The notes under the pieces were generated by a model. It ran no database searches. It was not told the DNA's origin and saw only the letters and a list, made by a program, of their open reading frames with translations. This document shows, piece after piece, positions 27,005 through 35,390 of a stretch of DNA of 64,000 nucleotides. The DNA comes from Oscillatoriales cyanobacterium (GTDB lineage Bacteria > Cyanobacteriota > Cyanobacteriia > Cyanobacteriales > Microcoleaceae): contig REAP01000018.1 in NCBI GenBank assembly GCA_004294385.1, forward strand, positions 1-64,000. Direction: 5' to 3'. Positions within the stretch are counted from its first letter, which is position 1; the number at the start of each line of letters is the position of its first letter. The position numbers and the translations under genes were made by a program.

Positions 27005-27331
27005 TCAACGCCAGTTACGATTTTCCAAATCCCGAACCTGACGCTCTAGTCGATCGAGCCTACCACGCAACTCATCCATTTCCGACTGCCGTGGCACACC
27101 CATATCTTGCAGCATATTTCGCAGTTGTCGCTGCAACTGCGTCTCCCAGTTACCCTGTTCCGACTTGAGCTGTTCCGTCATGTCATCGACAAAGGTTTTG
27201 GCTTGCTCAGGATTGATTGTGCCATCTTTGACCCATTTTTCGCTGACTTCCTGCAATTTCTCAGCCACCAGGGAGGTAGTACCAATGCCCAACATCACCA
27301 GTTGTTTGAGTAAGTTGTTATTGTTATCCAT
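27005..27331 (-). CDS. Phasin-like coiled-coil protein
   Basis: 108 residues, mostly helical. The N-terminus LLKQLVMLGIGTTSLVAEKLQEVSEKWVKDG and the C-terminal heptad-like ELRGRLDRLERQVRDLENRNWR match the layout of the PhaF/PhaI phasin-like family found next to polyhydroxyalkanoate granules and also widely in cyanobacteria lacking PHA genes. The 'INPEQAKTFVDDMTEQLK' segment is typical. No PHA synthesis genes are nearby, so a granule role is not supported by context. Confidence 0.7.
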   Translation of the reverse strand: MDNNNNLLKQLVMLGIGTTSLVAEKLQEVSEKWVKDGTINPEQAKTFVDDMTEQLKSEQGNWETQLQRQLRNMLQDMGVPRQSEMDELRGRLDRLERQVRDLENRNWR

Positions 27332-27533
27332 AGATTTTTCCTACTGTTTGCCTCAAAAGATGCGATCGACTCAAGTCACCCGCCAAAGAATTCGTTTAGT
27401 ATACGAAAGCAGGGCTGACCTACCTTTCTATTTTGGAGTATCCCAGTGCCTGCTGGCGAGTTTAATTAGCCCCTGGGCGTTCGGAAAACCGCCTAATCAA
27501 ACTCTACCTGCCAAACCCATCAGAGCAACCTCA

Positions 27534-27890
27534 ATGCCAGATTGCCCTCGTTGTCACCAACCTGTGGACACCCAAGCCATTGCCTGTCCACACTGCAAAA
27601 CCGCTCTCAAAGCCTTCGGTCATCCGGGTATCCCCCTTTATCGATCGAAATCCACAGAGTTTTTATGCACCACCTGCACTTACCACGAAGACGACACCTG
27701 TAACTATCCCCAGCGTCCCTTCGCCCAAGAATGCACCCTCTATCACAACAAAGCCCAACCAATTGTGCCTCCGACTACCCGTTATATCAGCGGTGGCTGG
27801 CCACAATTAGTCAAAAATTGGTGTCAGCGCCATCTAGTTTGGTTTGCTTTATTGGGTTTAATTGTGATTAGTATTGCTCTGTCAATTTAA
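27534..27890 (+). CDS. Zinc ribbon protein with C-terminal membrane anchor
   Basis: 118 residues from ATG 27534 (MPDCPRCHQPVDTQ). A classical zinc ribbon, CPRCHQ...ACPHC, is followed by a second Cys cluster, CTTCTYHEDDTCNYPQRPFAQEC, and a single C-terminal hydrophobic helix (WFALLGLIVISIALSI). Upstream codons in the same frame are antisense to the phasin-like gene and carry no conserved features, so the shorter form is preferred. Function is unknown; tail-anchored zinc ribbon proteins of this kind are common in cyanobacteria. Confidence 0.7.
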   Translation: MPDCPRCHQPVDTQAIACPHCKTALKAFGHPGIPLYRSKSTEFLCTTCTYHEDDTCNYPQRPFAQECTLYHNKAQPIVPPTTRYISGGWPQLVKNWCQRHLVWFALLGLIVISIALSI

Positions 27891-27974
27891 CTATTCTTTT
27901 AGCTTTGATATCCCGATTTCTTCAACTAGACTAAGGAGTAATCATTAATCGGCAATCACCCCGGAGAAAACCAA

Positions 27975-28979
27975 ATGCGTAAACAACTCAAAACAATCAT
28001 CTATGAAATTTTAGAAGTCTCAGGCAGCACTAATTTCTACAGCTTTGCAGATGATCTTATTATTCCTTGCTTAATTGTTTTAAACATTACAGCTTTTATT
28101 GCTTCCACTTCCCCAAGCTTTTCCCTAGAATACAAACAAACTTTTGAATATATCGAGATTGTGTCATCTTTAGTCTTCACAATAGAATATGTTTTGAGGA
28201 TGTGGGTGTGTACCGTCGATCGCAAATACAGCCACCCCATGTGGGGAAGAATTAAATACGGTCTTACACCGCTGAGCCTGATCGACTTGATTTCTATTTT
28301 ACCCTTTTACTTATTGTGGTTATTTCCCAATTTAAGCTTTATTTATATAATTAGCATACTGCGCTTATTACGATTGATAAAAATCAGCAGGTATTCTGAG
28401 CCAGTGCGAACTTTGGGAACAGTATTATACGCTAAAAAAGAGGAATTACTAGCTACCGCTTTTGCCGTTTTTATATTATTAATTTTTGCATCTAGTCTCA
28501 TGTATTTTGTGGAATCATCAGCCCAGCCTAAATCTTTTGGCAGCATCCCAGATGCAATGTGGTGGGGAGTTGTAACTCTAACTACTGTCGGTTACGGCGA
28601 TATTTATCCGATCACTCCTATCGGCAGATTTTTAGGATCAATATTAGCATTTTTGGGCATCGGAATTTTTGCTTTGCCTGCGGGGATAATTTCTTCGGGT
28701 TTTGCCGAGGAATTACAAAAGAAAAAGCAGGAAAAAACCACTGAAAATTTAGAGCAATCTGCAAATTTTCAATCGGTAGAAATGCTGGCGGGAATCGAGG
28801 TAAGTTTTGATCGCAAGCAAAGGGCGATCGCACTGCATATCGAAAATTCATCCGAATTAATGAAACTTTGCGTCGAGACGACTAAACAGAAGTTGGGAAC
28901 TGCTTTTGAAAGTGAAGAAATTATTCGCGATTTAGCACTTAAATTGTATAGTGAAACCCGTAGAAAATTCGATACCTAA
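27975..28979 (+). CDS. Voltage-gated K+ channel (ion transporter family)
   Basis: 334 residues. Six transmembrane segments: S1 near residue 26, S2-S3 with an acidic FTIEYVLRMWV, an S4 with spaced basic residues (SILRLLRLIKISRYSEP), and a pore loop with selectivity filter TTVGYGDIYP before S6. This is the Kv/KvAP-like single-domain layout; four subunits form the pore. The C-terminal ~100 residues are cytoplasmic and helical without a recognisable ligand domain. ACCCCGGAGAAAACCAA ahead of the ATG gives a good ribosome site (CGGAG). Confidence 0.92.
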   Translation: MRKQLKTIIYEILEVSGSTNFYSFADDLIIPCLIVLNITAFIASTSPSFSLEYKQTFEYIEIVSSLVFTIEYVLRMWVCTVDRKYSHPMWGRIKYGLTPLSLIDLISILPFYLLWLFPNLSFIYIISILRLLRLIKISRYSEPVRTLGTVLYAKKEELLATAFAVFILLIFASSLMYFVESSAQPKSFGSIPDAMWWGVVTLTTVGYGDIYPITPIGRFLGSILAFLGIGIFALPAGIISSGFAEELQKKKQEKTTENLEQSANFQSVEMLAGIEVSFDRKQRAIALHIENSSELMKLCVETTKQKLGTAFESEEIIRDLALKLYSETRRKFDT

Positions 28980-29097
28980 TTACAGGCGAGAGTAAGTCGC
29001 GACTACACAAATAAAGCCCGCCTGCATTGCATAAGAATACACCAATTAATGTTTTTTACTTGATGCAACTGACTACTGACTACTGACTACTGACTAA

Positions 29098-29817
29098 TTA
29101 CCAATCTGGCGGTAAATTGTAATATTCCAGAGTCGATCGATCTTTAAGCAATTCTTGGGTTTGCTCATCCACCCGAATCTGACCATCAGCCAAAATTAAC
29201 GCCCTTTGAGTCGTTTTCCCAATCCAGTTCAAATCGTGGGAAGCGATCAAAATTACCTCGATCGGCAATTGCGACAAAACCTTAGCCAAATGCCTGCGCC
29301 ACGACGGATCTAGTCCATTTGTCGGCTCATCCAAAATCAAAATAGCCGGCTCTAATGCTAAAATTGCCGCTAGCGCAGCCAACCTTCTTTGACCCCCAGA
29401 AAGCTCGTGGGCCGAACGGTTGGCAAATTCTACCAAACGGAATTCGTCTAATAGAGCTAAAGCCCGATCGCGCGCAACTCCCTCTGACACCCCATAATTG
29501 CGCGGCCCAAACATCACATCCTCTAAAATAGTCGGCATAAAAAGCTGGTCATTCGCATCTTGAAAGCAAAATCCAATCTGCCTCCGTACTTGCGATAAAG
29601 TCGCCTGTTCCAGCTTAGTTCCCTGCACTCTAATCTCGCCAGATTGCGGCATTTTTAAGCCAATTAAATTTTCGAGTAAAGTGCTTTTTCCAGCGCCTGT
29701 TAAGCCTAGCAAAGCAACTCTTTCCCCCGGTTGCAAGGTGAAGGAAATTCCTTGCAATACTGGTTTTTGCTGCGGATATCCGAATACTAAGTCTTGTACT
29801 TCGATCGTTGGTGTCAC
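29098..29817 (-). CDS. cbiO: ECF transporter ATPase (cobalt/nickel), CbiO-type
   Basis: 239 residues. Walker A LLGLTGAGKSTLL, Q-loop CFQDANDQLFMPTI (the DxxDQ motif of ECF ATPases), signature LSGGQRRLAALAAILA, Walker B ILILDEPTNGLD and the switch His ASHDLNW. Provides energy for metal uptake with CbiQ and CbiM encoded just upstream. The start is GTG at 29817 with GGAGATTC ten bases before. An unusually long repeat block (29838-30055) separates it from cbiQ. Confidence 0.92.
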   Translation of the reverse strand: MTPTIEVQDLVFGYPQQKPVLQGISFTLQPGERVALLGLTGAGKSTLLENLIGLKMPQSGEIRVQGTKLEQATLSQVRRQIGFCFQDANDQLFMPTILEDVMFGPRNYGVSEGVARDRALALLDEFRLVEFANRSAHELSGGQRRLAALAAILALEPAILILDEPTNGLDPSWRRHLAKVLSQLPIEVILIASHDLNWIGKTTQRALILADGQIRVDEQTQELLKDRSTLEYYNLPPDW

Positions 29818-29837
29818 TGATCAGAATCTCCAATAAT

Positions 29838-30055
29838 GTTGACTGTTAACTGTTAACTGTTAACTGTTGACTGTTGACGGTTGACTGTTGACGGTTGACC
29901 CATGCCCTATGCCCTATGCCCTATGCCCAATTCCCCATGCCCCATGCCCCATGCCCTATGCCCTATGCCCTATGCCCTATGCCCTATGCCCAATGCCCAA
30001 TGCCCCATGCCCCATGCCCCATGCCCCATGCCCAATTCCCTATGCCCAATTCCCA
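29838..30055. repeat. Large STRR block between cbiO and cbiQ
   Basis: TTAACTG/TTGACTG/TTGACGG heptamers (29838-29899) followed by some 21 CCCTATG/CCCCATG/CCCAATG heptamers (29900-30055). On the minus strand the last array is entered by the 3' end of cbiQ. Confidence 0.93.
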
Positions 30056-30699
30056 TAAGAAGCTATTGTTAATCCGGCTGCGGTTAAAATTGTGACTGTG
30101 AGCCAGAGTCGCTCTTTTGGTGTTGATTTTGACTCGGTGGGCAAACTGCCTTTGTAGCCGCGAATTAGCATGGCTGCGTGGACTCTCTCGGCGCGATCGA
30201 GACTTCGCAGATAAAGCGCCCCAATCATCGAAGCACTGGCATATCTGAGCCATCCCACGCTACCCGATAAACCTCGCAGTTGAGCGGATCTTTTCATCCG
30301 GGTGACTTCAGATAGCAAGATTTCTAAGTATTGTCCCGCTAAAAGTACAATCTCTTGTAAGCCTGCTGGTAGAGGCAATCCTTTGAGCGCGATTCCGAAA
30401 CTGTGCGGCGGCAAAGTTAGCAGAAAACTGTTCATAACTAACAGACAAATTAGGGAACGTAGTAATAGAAAACTGGCGCGTTCCCAACCTTGTGGTAGCA
30501 CCAATAATGACAGAAAAATTAATTCTGTTCCTAACAGTTGTAGAAGGGTTCGCAGCGGTGCTTTCAGCCAAAGTGACCAAAAAAGTGCGATCGTCCCATA
30601 GATACCCAGCCACAGCCAAGCACCCATCTTCATAAAACCAATACCAATCACAATTGTGAGAGACAGTCGCAGTCGAAAAGGTATGGAGAATTTAAGCAT
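30040..30699 (-). CDS. cbiQ: ECF transporter transmembrane (T) component, CbiQ-type
   Basis: 219 residues from ATG 30699. Several membrane segments and the two cytoplasmic coupling motifs with the A-R-G signature: RMKRSAQLRG and ERVHAAMLIRGYKG, which contact the ATPase. The start overlaps the cbiM stop by 8 bp (ATGCTTAA), so translation is coupled. The last residues (YGNWA) and the TAG stop are encoded inside the STRR array, so the original C-terminus has been replaced or extended by repeat sequence. Confidence 0.9.
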   Translation of the reverse strand: MLKFSIPFRLRLSLTIVIGIGFMKMGAWLWLGIYGTIALFWSLWLKAPLRTLLQLLGTELIFLSLLVLPQGWERASFLLLRSLICLLVMNSFLLTLPPHSFGIALKGLPLPAGLQEIVLLAGQYLEILLSEVTRMKRSAQLRGLSGSVGWLRYASASMIGALYLRSLDRAERVHAAMLIRGYKGSLPTESKSTPKERLWLTVTILTAAGLTIASYGNWA

Positions 30700-31618
30700 C
30701 TTTAGGTTTAACCAACTGAGCAATCCCAAAAGCCGTACCGAAACAGACAGCAGAACCTAAAACTCCAGCAATGCTAGTACCTATCGGCTGTTCTTCTAAT
30801 CCTTTAACACCGTAATCTGCAAAAGGAGTTGGATTTTCAATCGCCACAGCTTCTTTGTCTTTAAAACCATATTGTTCTGCTACAGCTTCTAACCCGTCAG
30901 GCCAACTTGAAGCAAACAGCGACAGCACACCGCTAATTAATAAAACCCCAATTACTGGCACTAGCCATTTCTGCAATTGTGGCTGTTCTCCCGGTAACAA
31001 ATCCGGCCGTACTTTCACCAGATAACTTAAAACACCACCTGTAATTAGCCCTTCGCCAATCCCAATTAAAATATGAATACCTACCATTGCCGGCAATGCA
31101 ATATTCAGTGCTACTGTTCCAGAAATTGCCAATTCAATCGCCACACAAATCGAAGCAGCCACAACGCTAAGGGCGGCTGCAATCCCCGCAGCTAGCGGCA
31201 AACGATTTCGGGAACCTCCCAGCAGTCGCTGCAATGGCTGCAACAGCCACCAGCCTACCCAAATTCCGACTAGCCCCATATTAAAAATATTGGCTCCCAG
31301 TGCGGTGATGCCCCCATCGGCAAACAAGACGCTCTGAATTATAAAAACCGTACTCATCGCCAGAGTTGCCGCCCAAGGGCTACCCAAAACCACAGATGCT
31401 AGCGCCCCTCCCAACAAGTGCCCGCTGGTGCCGCCTGCTACGGGAAAGTTAATCATCTGAGCCGCAAACACGAAAGCTGTGGTTAAACCCATGATTGGGG
31501 CTTGCCGCAATCCAAGACTGGCGCGGGTTCGATTTAGGGCAACGGCGATTGCTGCTGCGCTTGCTATGGCGGTGGCTACGGCTACGGTTGGTGAAAGAAA
31601 ACCATCAGGTATGTGCAT
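30692..31618 (-). CDS. cbiM: Cobalt/nickel ECF S-component, CbiM with fused CbiN-like domain
   Basis: 308 residues. N-terminal MHIPDGFLSP binds the metal; seven or so membrane segments follow, including AGGTSGHLLGGALASVVLGSPWAA and the GEGLITGGVLSYL motif. After residue 220 comes a linker with SWPDGLEAVAEQYGF (the PDGLE domain) and a final membrane helix, equal to a CbiN/NikN subunit fused to the end. Takes up Co2+ or Ni2+; the sequence does not tell which. TTTAGGATAAATCG gives a good ribosome site. Probably the first gene of cbiM-cbiQ-cbiO. Confidence 0.93.
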   Translation of the reverse strand: MHIPDGFLSPTVAVATAIASAAAIAVALNRTRASLGLRQAPIMGLTTAFVFAAQMINFPVAGGTSGHLLGGALASVVLGSPWAATLAMSTVFIIQSVLFADGGITALGANIFNMGLVGIWVGWWLLQPLQRLLGGSRNRLPLAAGIAAALSVVAASICVAIELAISGTVALNIALPAMVGIHILIGIGEGLITGGVLSYLVKVRPDLLPGEQPQLQKWLVPVIGVLLISGVLSLFASSWPDGLEAVAEQYGFKDKEAVAIENPTPFADYGVKGLEEQPIGTSIAGVLGSAVCFGTAFGIAQLVKPKDA

Positions 31619-32298
31619 CGATTTATCCTAAACGCGAGAACTCCCGACCCTTTAGTCAACTCTTTTTTACAAAACTTTACAATCCCCTCTGGGGGGATTT
31701 TTGCCGATTTTGTGCTCAGAAGCCACATATTTGGGGCTTTTTAAATTATCAATAATTTGCGATCTACCTGACCACAAAATCCAGGAACTGCAAGGCTTAG
31801 ACACAAATCTTAAGAAAACATAAAAAAGCAAGTGAAAGTCAATAATTGGTTTTATATTTAAATGTTGAGGATTACTTGTATTAGTTGATTTCTAAAAAAA
31901 TGGCAAAAATGCCAATTAGCCAGCAAAAGCAAAAGTTTTGGGTGCTCTAAAAACTAAAAAGCTGGATTTTATTGTTAGTAAATCTAGCTGGACGACTGTT
32001 TTACGGTTTGCGATCGCGTGAATGTGCGATCGGCTCTTCCGTAAGGCTTGTATTCTCAAGAATATCAAAATACTAATGCAATTATTCTCAAATACGTTGC
32101 TAAAAAATCCAAAATAAGCTGTATTTACTCAAAAATTAACTATTTTCTCTTCCTCCAACCCCACCACACCAACAGACTCAACTTTTAATAGCTTTGGAAA
32201 ATTTGAAAATTTTAATTTTAGATCGCGAAAATTAGATATATTGTAAAGTTATATTAAAAATATATACAAAAAACTTGAAATTTAAGGATAGGGCAATC
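31619..32298. other. 680-bp intergenic region between divergent cbiM and radical SAM genes
   Basis: AT-rich and free of STRRs, unlike most gaps here. A short inverted repeat AATCCCCTCTGGGGGGATT (31681-31699) lies 63 bp upstream of cbiM and could be an operator or part of its leader. A HIP1 octamer lies near 32010. Close to the radical SAM gene is a very AT-rich stretch (TATATTGTAAAG, TATATTAAAAATATATAC; 32236-32270) that may hold its promoter. No cobalamin riboswitch B12-box is seen. Confidence 0.4.
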
Positions 32299-33870
32299 AT
32301 GGAAAACCGAGTTCTGTATGTTCGCCTCCCTTGCAATCCGATATTCCCGATCGGAGTAGTGTATCTTTCGGATCACGTCCACAAGCTATTTCCCGATGTC
32401 GAACAGCGCATTTTCGATGTCGGCGCGGTGCCACCACTGGATTACGCTAAGGCCCTAGATGCCGCAGTGGACGAATTTCAACCGACGCTGCTAGTTTTCT
32501 CCTGGCGAGATATTCAAATTTACGCACCTGTAGGCGGTAGAGGCGGCAATCCCCTGCAAAATGCCTTCGAGTTTTACTACGCCAACAATCCCCTGATTAA
32601 AATGCGGGGAGCATTTGGGGGGCTGCGTTTGGCAATCTCCTACTACACGGAACTCTGGCGCAATTTGGGCTTGATTAAGCGCGGATTGCATCGGGCCCGG
32701 AAATACCGTCCCGAAGCTCGTGCAGTGGTGGGTGGTGGGGCTGTGAGCGTGTTTTATGAGCAGTTGGGACGCAGTTTGCCACCGGGGACTGTGGTTTCGG
32801 TGGGCGAAGGCGAGGCGCTGCTGGAGAAGTTGATTAAAGGCGAAGATTTGGCTCAGGAACGGTGTTATGTCGTAGGTGAGACGGTGCCGCGCGATCGGCT
32901 AATTCACGAAAAGCCAGCCAACATCGAGAAGACTGCTTGTAACTATAAGTACATCGAGACCATTTGGCCAGAATTTTCATATTATCTACAGGATCTCGAC
33001 TTTTACATCGGAGTGCAAACCAAGCGTGGTTGTCCTCACAACTGCTGTTACTGCATTTACACGGTGATTGAAGGTAAGCAAGTGCGGATCAATCCAGCGG
33101 ATGAGGTGGTGGCGGAGATTAGACAATTGTACGATCGAGGCATCCGCAATTTCTGGTTTACCGACGCTCAATTTATCCCCGCCCGCAAATTCATCAATGA
33201 CGCAGTTGAACTCCTCCAAAAAATCATCGCCGACGGGATGACAGACATCCACTGGGCAGCTTACATCCGTGCGGACAATCTCACACCAGAATTGTGCGAT
33301 TTGATGGTAAAAACGGGGATGAATTACTTTGAAATCGGCATTACCAGCGGTTCCCAAGAACTCGTTCGCAAAATGCGGATGGGTTACAACTTGCGCGTCG
33401 TCTTGGAAAATTGTCGCGATTTAAAAGCCGCCGGTTACAACGATGTGGTTTCCGTGAATTACTCATTTAACGTAATTGATGAAACCTTTGAAACCATCCG
33501 CCAAACTATCGCCTATCACCGGGAATTGGAGCGAATTTTCGGAGTCGATAAAGTAGAACCAGCAATTTTCTTTATCGGGTTGCAGCCCCACACAATTTTG
33601 GAAGAATACGCCTTCAAAAAAGATATTCTGCAACCTGGTTATGACCCCATGAGTTTGATGCCTTGGAATGCCCGGAAATTGCTATGGAATCCAGAGCCTT
33701 TTGGTTCATTTTTCGGACAAGTTTGTTTGGAAGCTTGGCAACGAAATTCCAATGATTTCGGCCGCGAAGTGATGGCAATTTTGGAGGAAAAATTAGGTTG
33801 TGCTGATTTGGAGGATGCTTTGACTGCGCCGGTTGAAGTTAAGGAGAAACAGTTAACATCGGTTAATTAA
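32299..33870 (+). CDS. Radical SAM protein, PSII high-light acclimation type
   Basis: 523 residues from ATG 32299 (MENRVLYVRLPCNPIFPIG). N-terminal B12-binding-like Rossmann region (about 1-200), then a radical SAM barrel with the [4Fe-4S] motif in RGCPHNCCYCIYTVIEG (Cx3CxxC). The GVVYLSDHVHKLFPDVEQRIFD opening and overall length match the cyanobacterial family annotated as 'photosystem II high light acclimation radical SAM protein'. The reaction is not known to me. The ribosome site TTAAGGATAGGGC sits before the ATG. The canonical DxHxxG cobalamin motif is not visible, so B12 use is doubtful. Confidence 0.85.
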   Translation: MENRVLYVRLPCNPIFPIGVVYLSDHVHKLFPDVEQRIFDVGAVPPLDYAKALDAAVDEFQPTLLVFSWRDIQIYAPVGGRGGNPLQNAFEFYYANNPLIKMRGAFGGLRLAISYYTELWRNLGLIKRGLHRARKYRPEARAVVGGGAVSVFYEQLGRSLPPGTVVSVGEGEALLEKLIKGEDLAQERCYVVGETVPRDRLIHEKPANIEKTACNYKYIETIWPEFSYYLQDLDFYIGVQTKRGCPHNCCYCIYTVIEGKQVRINPADEVVAEIRQLYDRGIRNFWFTDAQFIPARKFINDAVELLQKIIADGMTDIHWAAYIRADNLTPELCDLMVKTGMNYFEIGITSGSQELVRKMRMGYNLRVVLENCRDLKAAGYNDVVSVNYSFNVIDETFETIRQTIAYHRELERIFGVDKVEPAIFFIGLQPHTILEEYAFKKDILQPGYDPMSLMPWNARKLLWNPEPFGSFFGQVCLEAWQRNSNDFGREVMAILEEKLGCADLEDALTAPVEVKEKQLTSVN

Positions 33871-33885
33871 TCAACAGCAAAAATT

Positions 33886-33948
33886 AGGAGACGGCAGTGC
33901 CGTGTCCCTACCCCAATTAATTGTAGGGACACAGAATTGCCGTCTCCT
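33886..33948. repeat. 63-bp hairpin of the GGAGACGGCAGTGCC family, uninterrupted
   Basis: AGGAGACGGCAGTGCCGTGT...CCTAC faces GTAGGGACACAGAATTGCCG...CTCCT across a loop of about 13 bp. This is an intact host repeat for comparison with the two copies carrying MITE-like insertions (16735, 39005). Confidence 0.9.
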
Positions 33949-33967
33949 CTCTCATTCCGATGCTTTA

Positions 33968-34585
33968 TCAAACGCTATATCTGCCTGCCACAAAAATTTG
34001 TTGTGCAGTTAATTGTAAGTCTGGAAACATTAACGAAATAAGTCTATCTTCATTTTGAAACAACTGTTTTTGATACTCATCCTCTCGCAGGGTACAAATT
34101 GTAACTGTCGGCTGTTTAGGTTTGCCAATATATTCTCTGCCACCAAGGCCCAGATAGTCAACAATCCAATACTCAGGCACTCCTAACAGGGCGTAATCTT
34201 CTGCTTTGCGGGCGTAATCGTTTTGCCAGTTGGTGCTAACAACTTCAGCGATTAGTTTAATTGAGAAACCTGATGAAATTACAGGTTCTTGTTGCCACAA
34301 AGGTTCATTAATTAGTCGAGTTTGATCTAATACAAGCACATCGGGGCGAAAGGCTGTGGATGTTCCTAATAGTTTGATCAGATAGCGAGGGGGGATAAAG
34401 TAGGGTAAATCCAGACGGTCAATTTCTACATTCAGTTTTCGTCCCAGAAACCCGCATACTTGCTCCTGTGGCCCTGTTGGTTCCATTTCGGTTAATTCAC
34501 CATCAATTAATTCGTAACAATCGCTGTCGCCGTAGTTGGTGATAAATTCGTCAATAGTTATAAGTTTGGGAGGTGATTGAACCAT
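33968..34585 (-). CDS. Uma2 family (DUF820) protein
   Basis: 205 residues from ATG 34585; AGAGGA eight bases upstream fixes the start. Core motifs: LITIDEFITNYGDSDCYELIDGELTEM, FRPDVLVLDQTRL, IAEVVSTNWQNDYARKAEDY and GVPEYWIVDYLGLGGREYIG. Very similar in its second half to the Uma2 gene at 1266. Follows another Uma2 gene by 20 bp in the same direction, so the two likely form a unit. Confidence 0.9.
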   Translation of the reverse strand: MVQSPPKLITIDEFITNYGDSDCYELIDGELTEMEPTGPQEQVCGFLGRKLNVEIDRLDLPYFIPPRYLIKLLGTSTAFRPDVLVLDQTRLINEPLWQQEPVISSGFSIKLIAEVVSTNWQNDYARKAEDYALLGVPEYWIVDYLGLGGREYIGKPKQPTVTICTLREDEYQKQLFQNEDRLISLMFPDLQLTAQQIFVAGRYSV

Positions 34586-34605
34586 TTTGTTTGTTCCTCT
34601 GTTGA

Positions 34606-35253
34606 TTACTGCTGCTGAAATTGAGCCAACAGCCAAGCACCCACCTGTGCTTGATTTTCAGTGCGACTTCGCCGCAAAGCCTCTTCCAACAAAGCAATAG
34701 TTAATCCAGGTAAAACTTCAGATTGAACGAGTCGCCGACTACCATTATCAGCAATAATCGCAAAGGCAATTATTTCGGATTTCTGCACATCTACTACCCA
34801 ATATTCAGCGACTTTTAGTTCTTCGTAAAGCAACCGTTTTTCACCGATATCATCAGCCAAAGTTGAGTCAGCAACTTCTATGACTAAATCTGGCGGTGGA
34901 GTAATGTCAAGAGTTGCGATCGCGGTTCCTCTAGGTGCTAATTGCGCTCTAGCTCCAATATAGTATGATACATCCGGTTGACACTCTCGGACTCCTGTTT
35001 TTCGGTAGCTACATTTATTGAATCCGTTAACAAAAATACCTTTGATAGTGCAGAATAAGTTAACAGTAAAGCTGATCATCACATTATCTCGTGCATGATC
35101 TGGCCCTACTGACATAGTTTCAATCCTCATTTGTCCATTGCGGTAATAGCATTTGGCTTTACTGTAAGCTGGGTCATCTGCCATCGCGATGAATTCTTCC
35201 CAGCTAGCTGCTACCCAAATATCAGTTGGCAATTTAGTCTTTAGTCCGCTCAT
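34606..35253 (-). CDS. Uma2 family (DUF820) protein
   Basis: 215 residues. WEEFIAMADDPAYSKAKCYYRNGQMRIETMSVGPDHARDN at the N-terminus, QPDVSYYIGARAQLAPRGTA, PPPDLVIEVADSTLADDIGEKRLLYEEL and VAEYWVVDVQKSEIIAFAI. A different Uma2 subfamily from its downstream neighbour: it carries the P-x-x-D-H-x..N segment and 'PDLVIEVADSTLxxD'. Upstream region 35254-35390 holds small GC-rich palindromes (CGGCTTCGCCG type). Confidence 0.9.
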   Translation of the reverse strand: MSGLKTKLPTDIWVAASWEEFIAMADDPAYSKAKCYYRNGQMRIETMSVGPDHARDNVMISFTVNLFCTIKGIFVNGFNKCSYRKTGVRECQPDVSYYIGARAQLAPRGTAIATLDITPPPDLVIEVADSTLADDIGEKRLLYEELKVAEYWVVDVQKSEIIAFAIIADNGSRRLVQSEVLPGLTIALLEEALRRSRTENQAQVGAWLLAQFQQQ

Positions 35254-35390
35254 TTTTTTTATCCCAAATATCTCGATTATATAACACCACTCGATCGAAT
35301 GTAAACCGTCTTCTTTCTTCTCCTCCTACCCTTCGGGAACGGCTTCGCCGAACGCGCCCTTCGCGCCTTCGCGGTTCGTTCAAAAAAATC

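Noticed and set aside
29895..30095. Open reading frame rich in Cys-Pro-Met
   Set aside because: It is only the translation of CCCTATG/CCCCATG heptamers. The same holds for frames over other STRRs (4323-4505, 6222-6446, 21370-21603).
31619..31780. Cobalamin or NiCo riboswitch upstream of cbiM
   Set aside because: No B12-box or conserved riboswitch core; only a short inverted repeat is visible.
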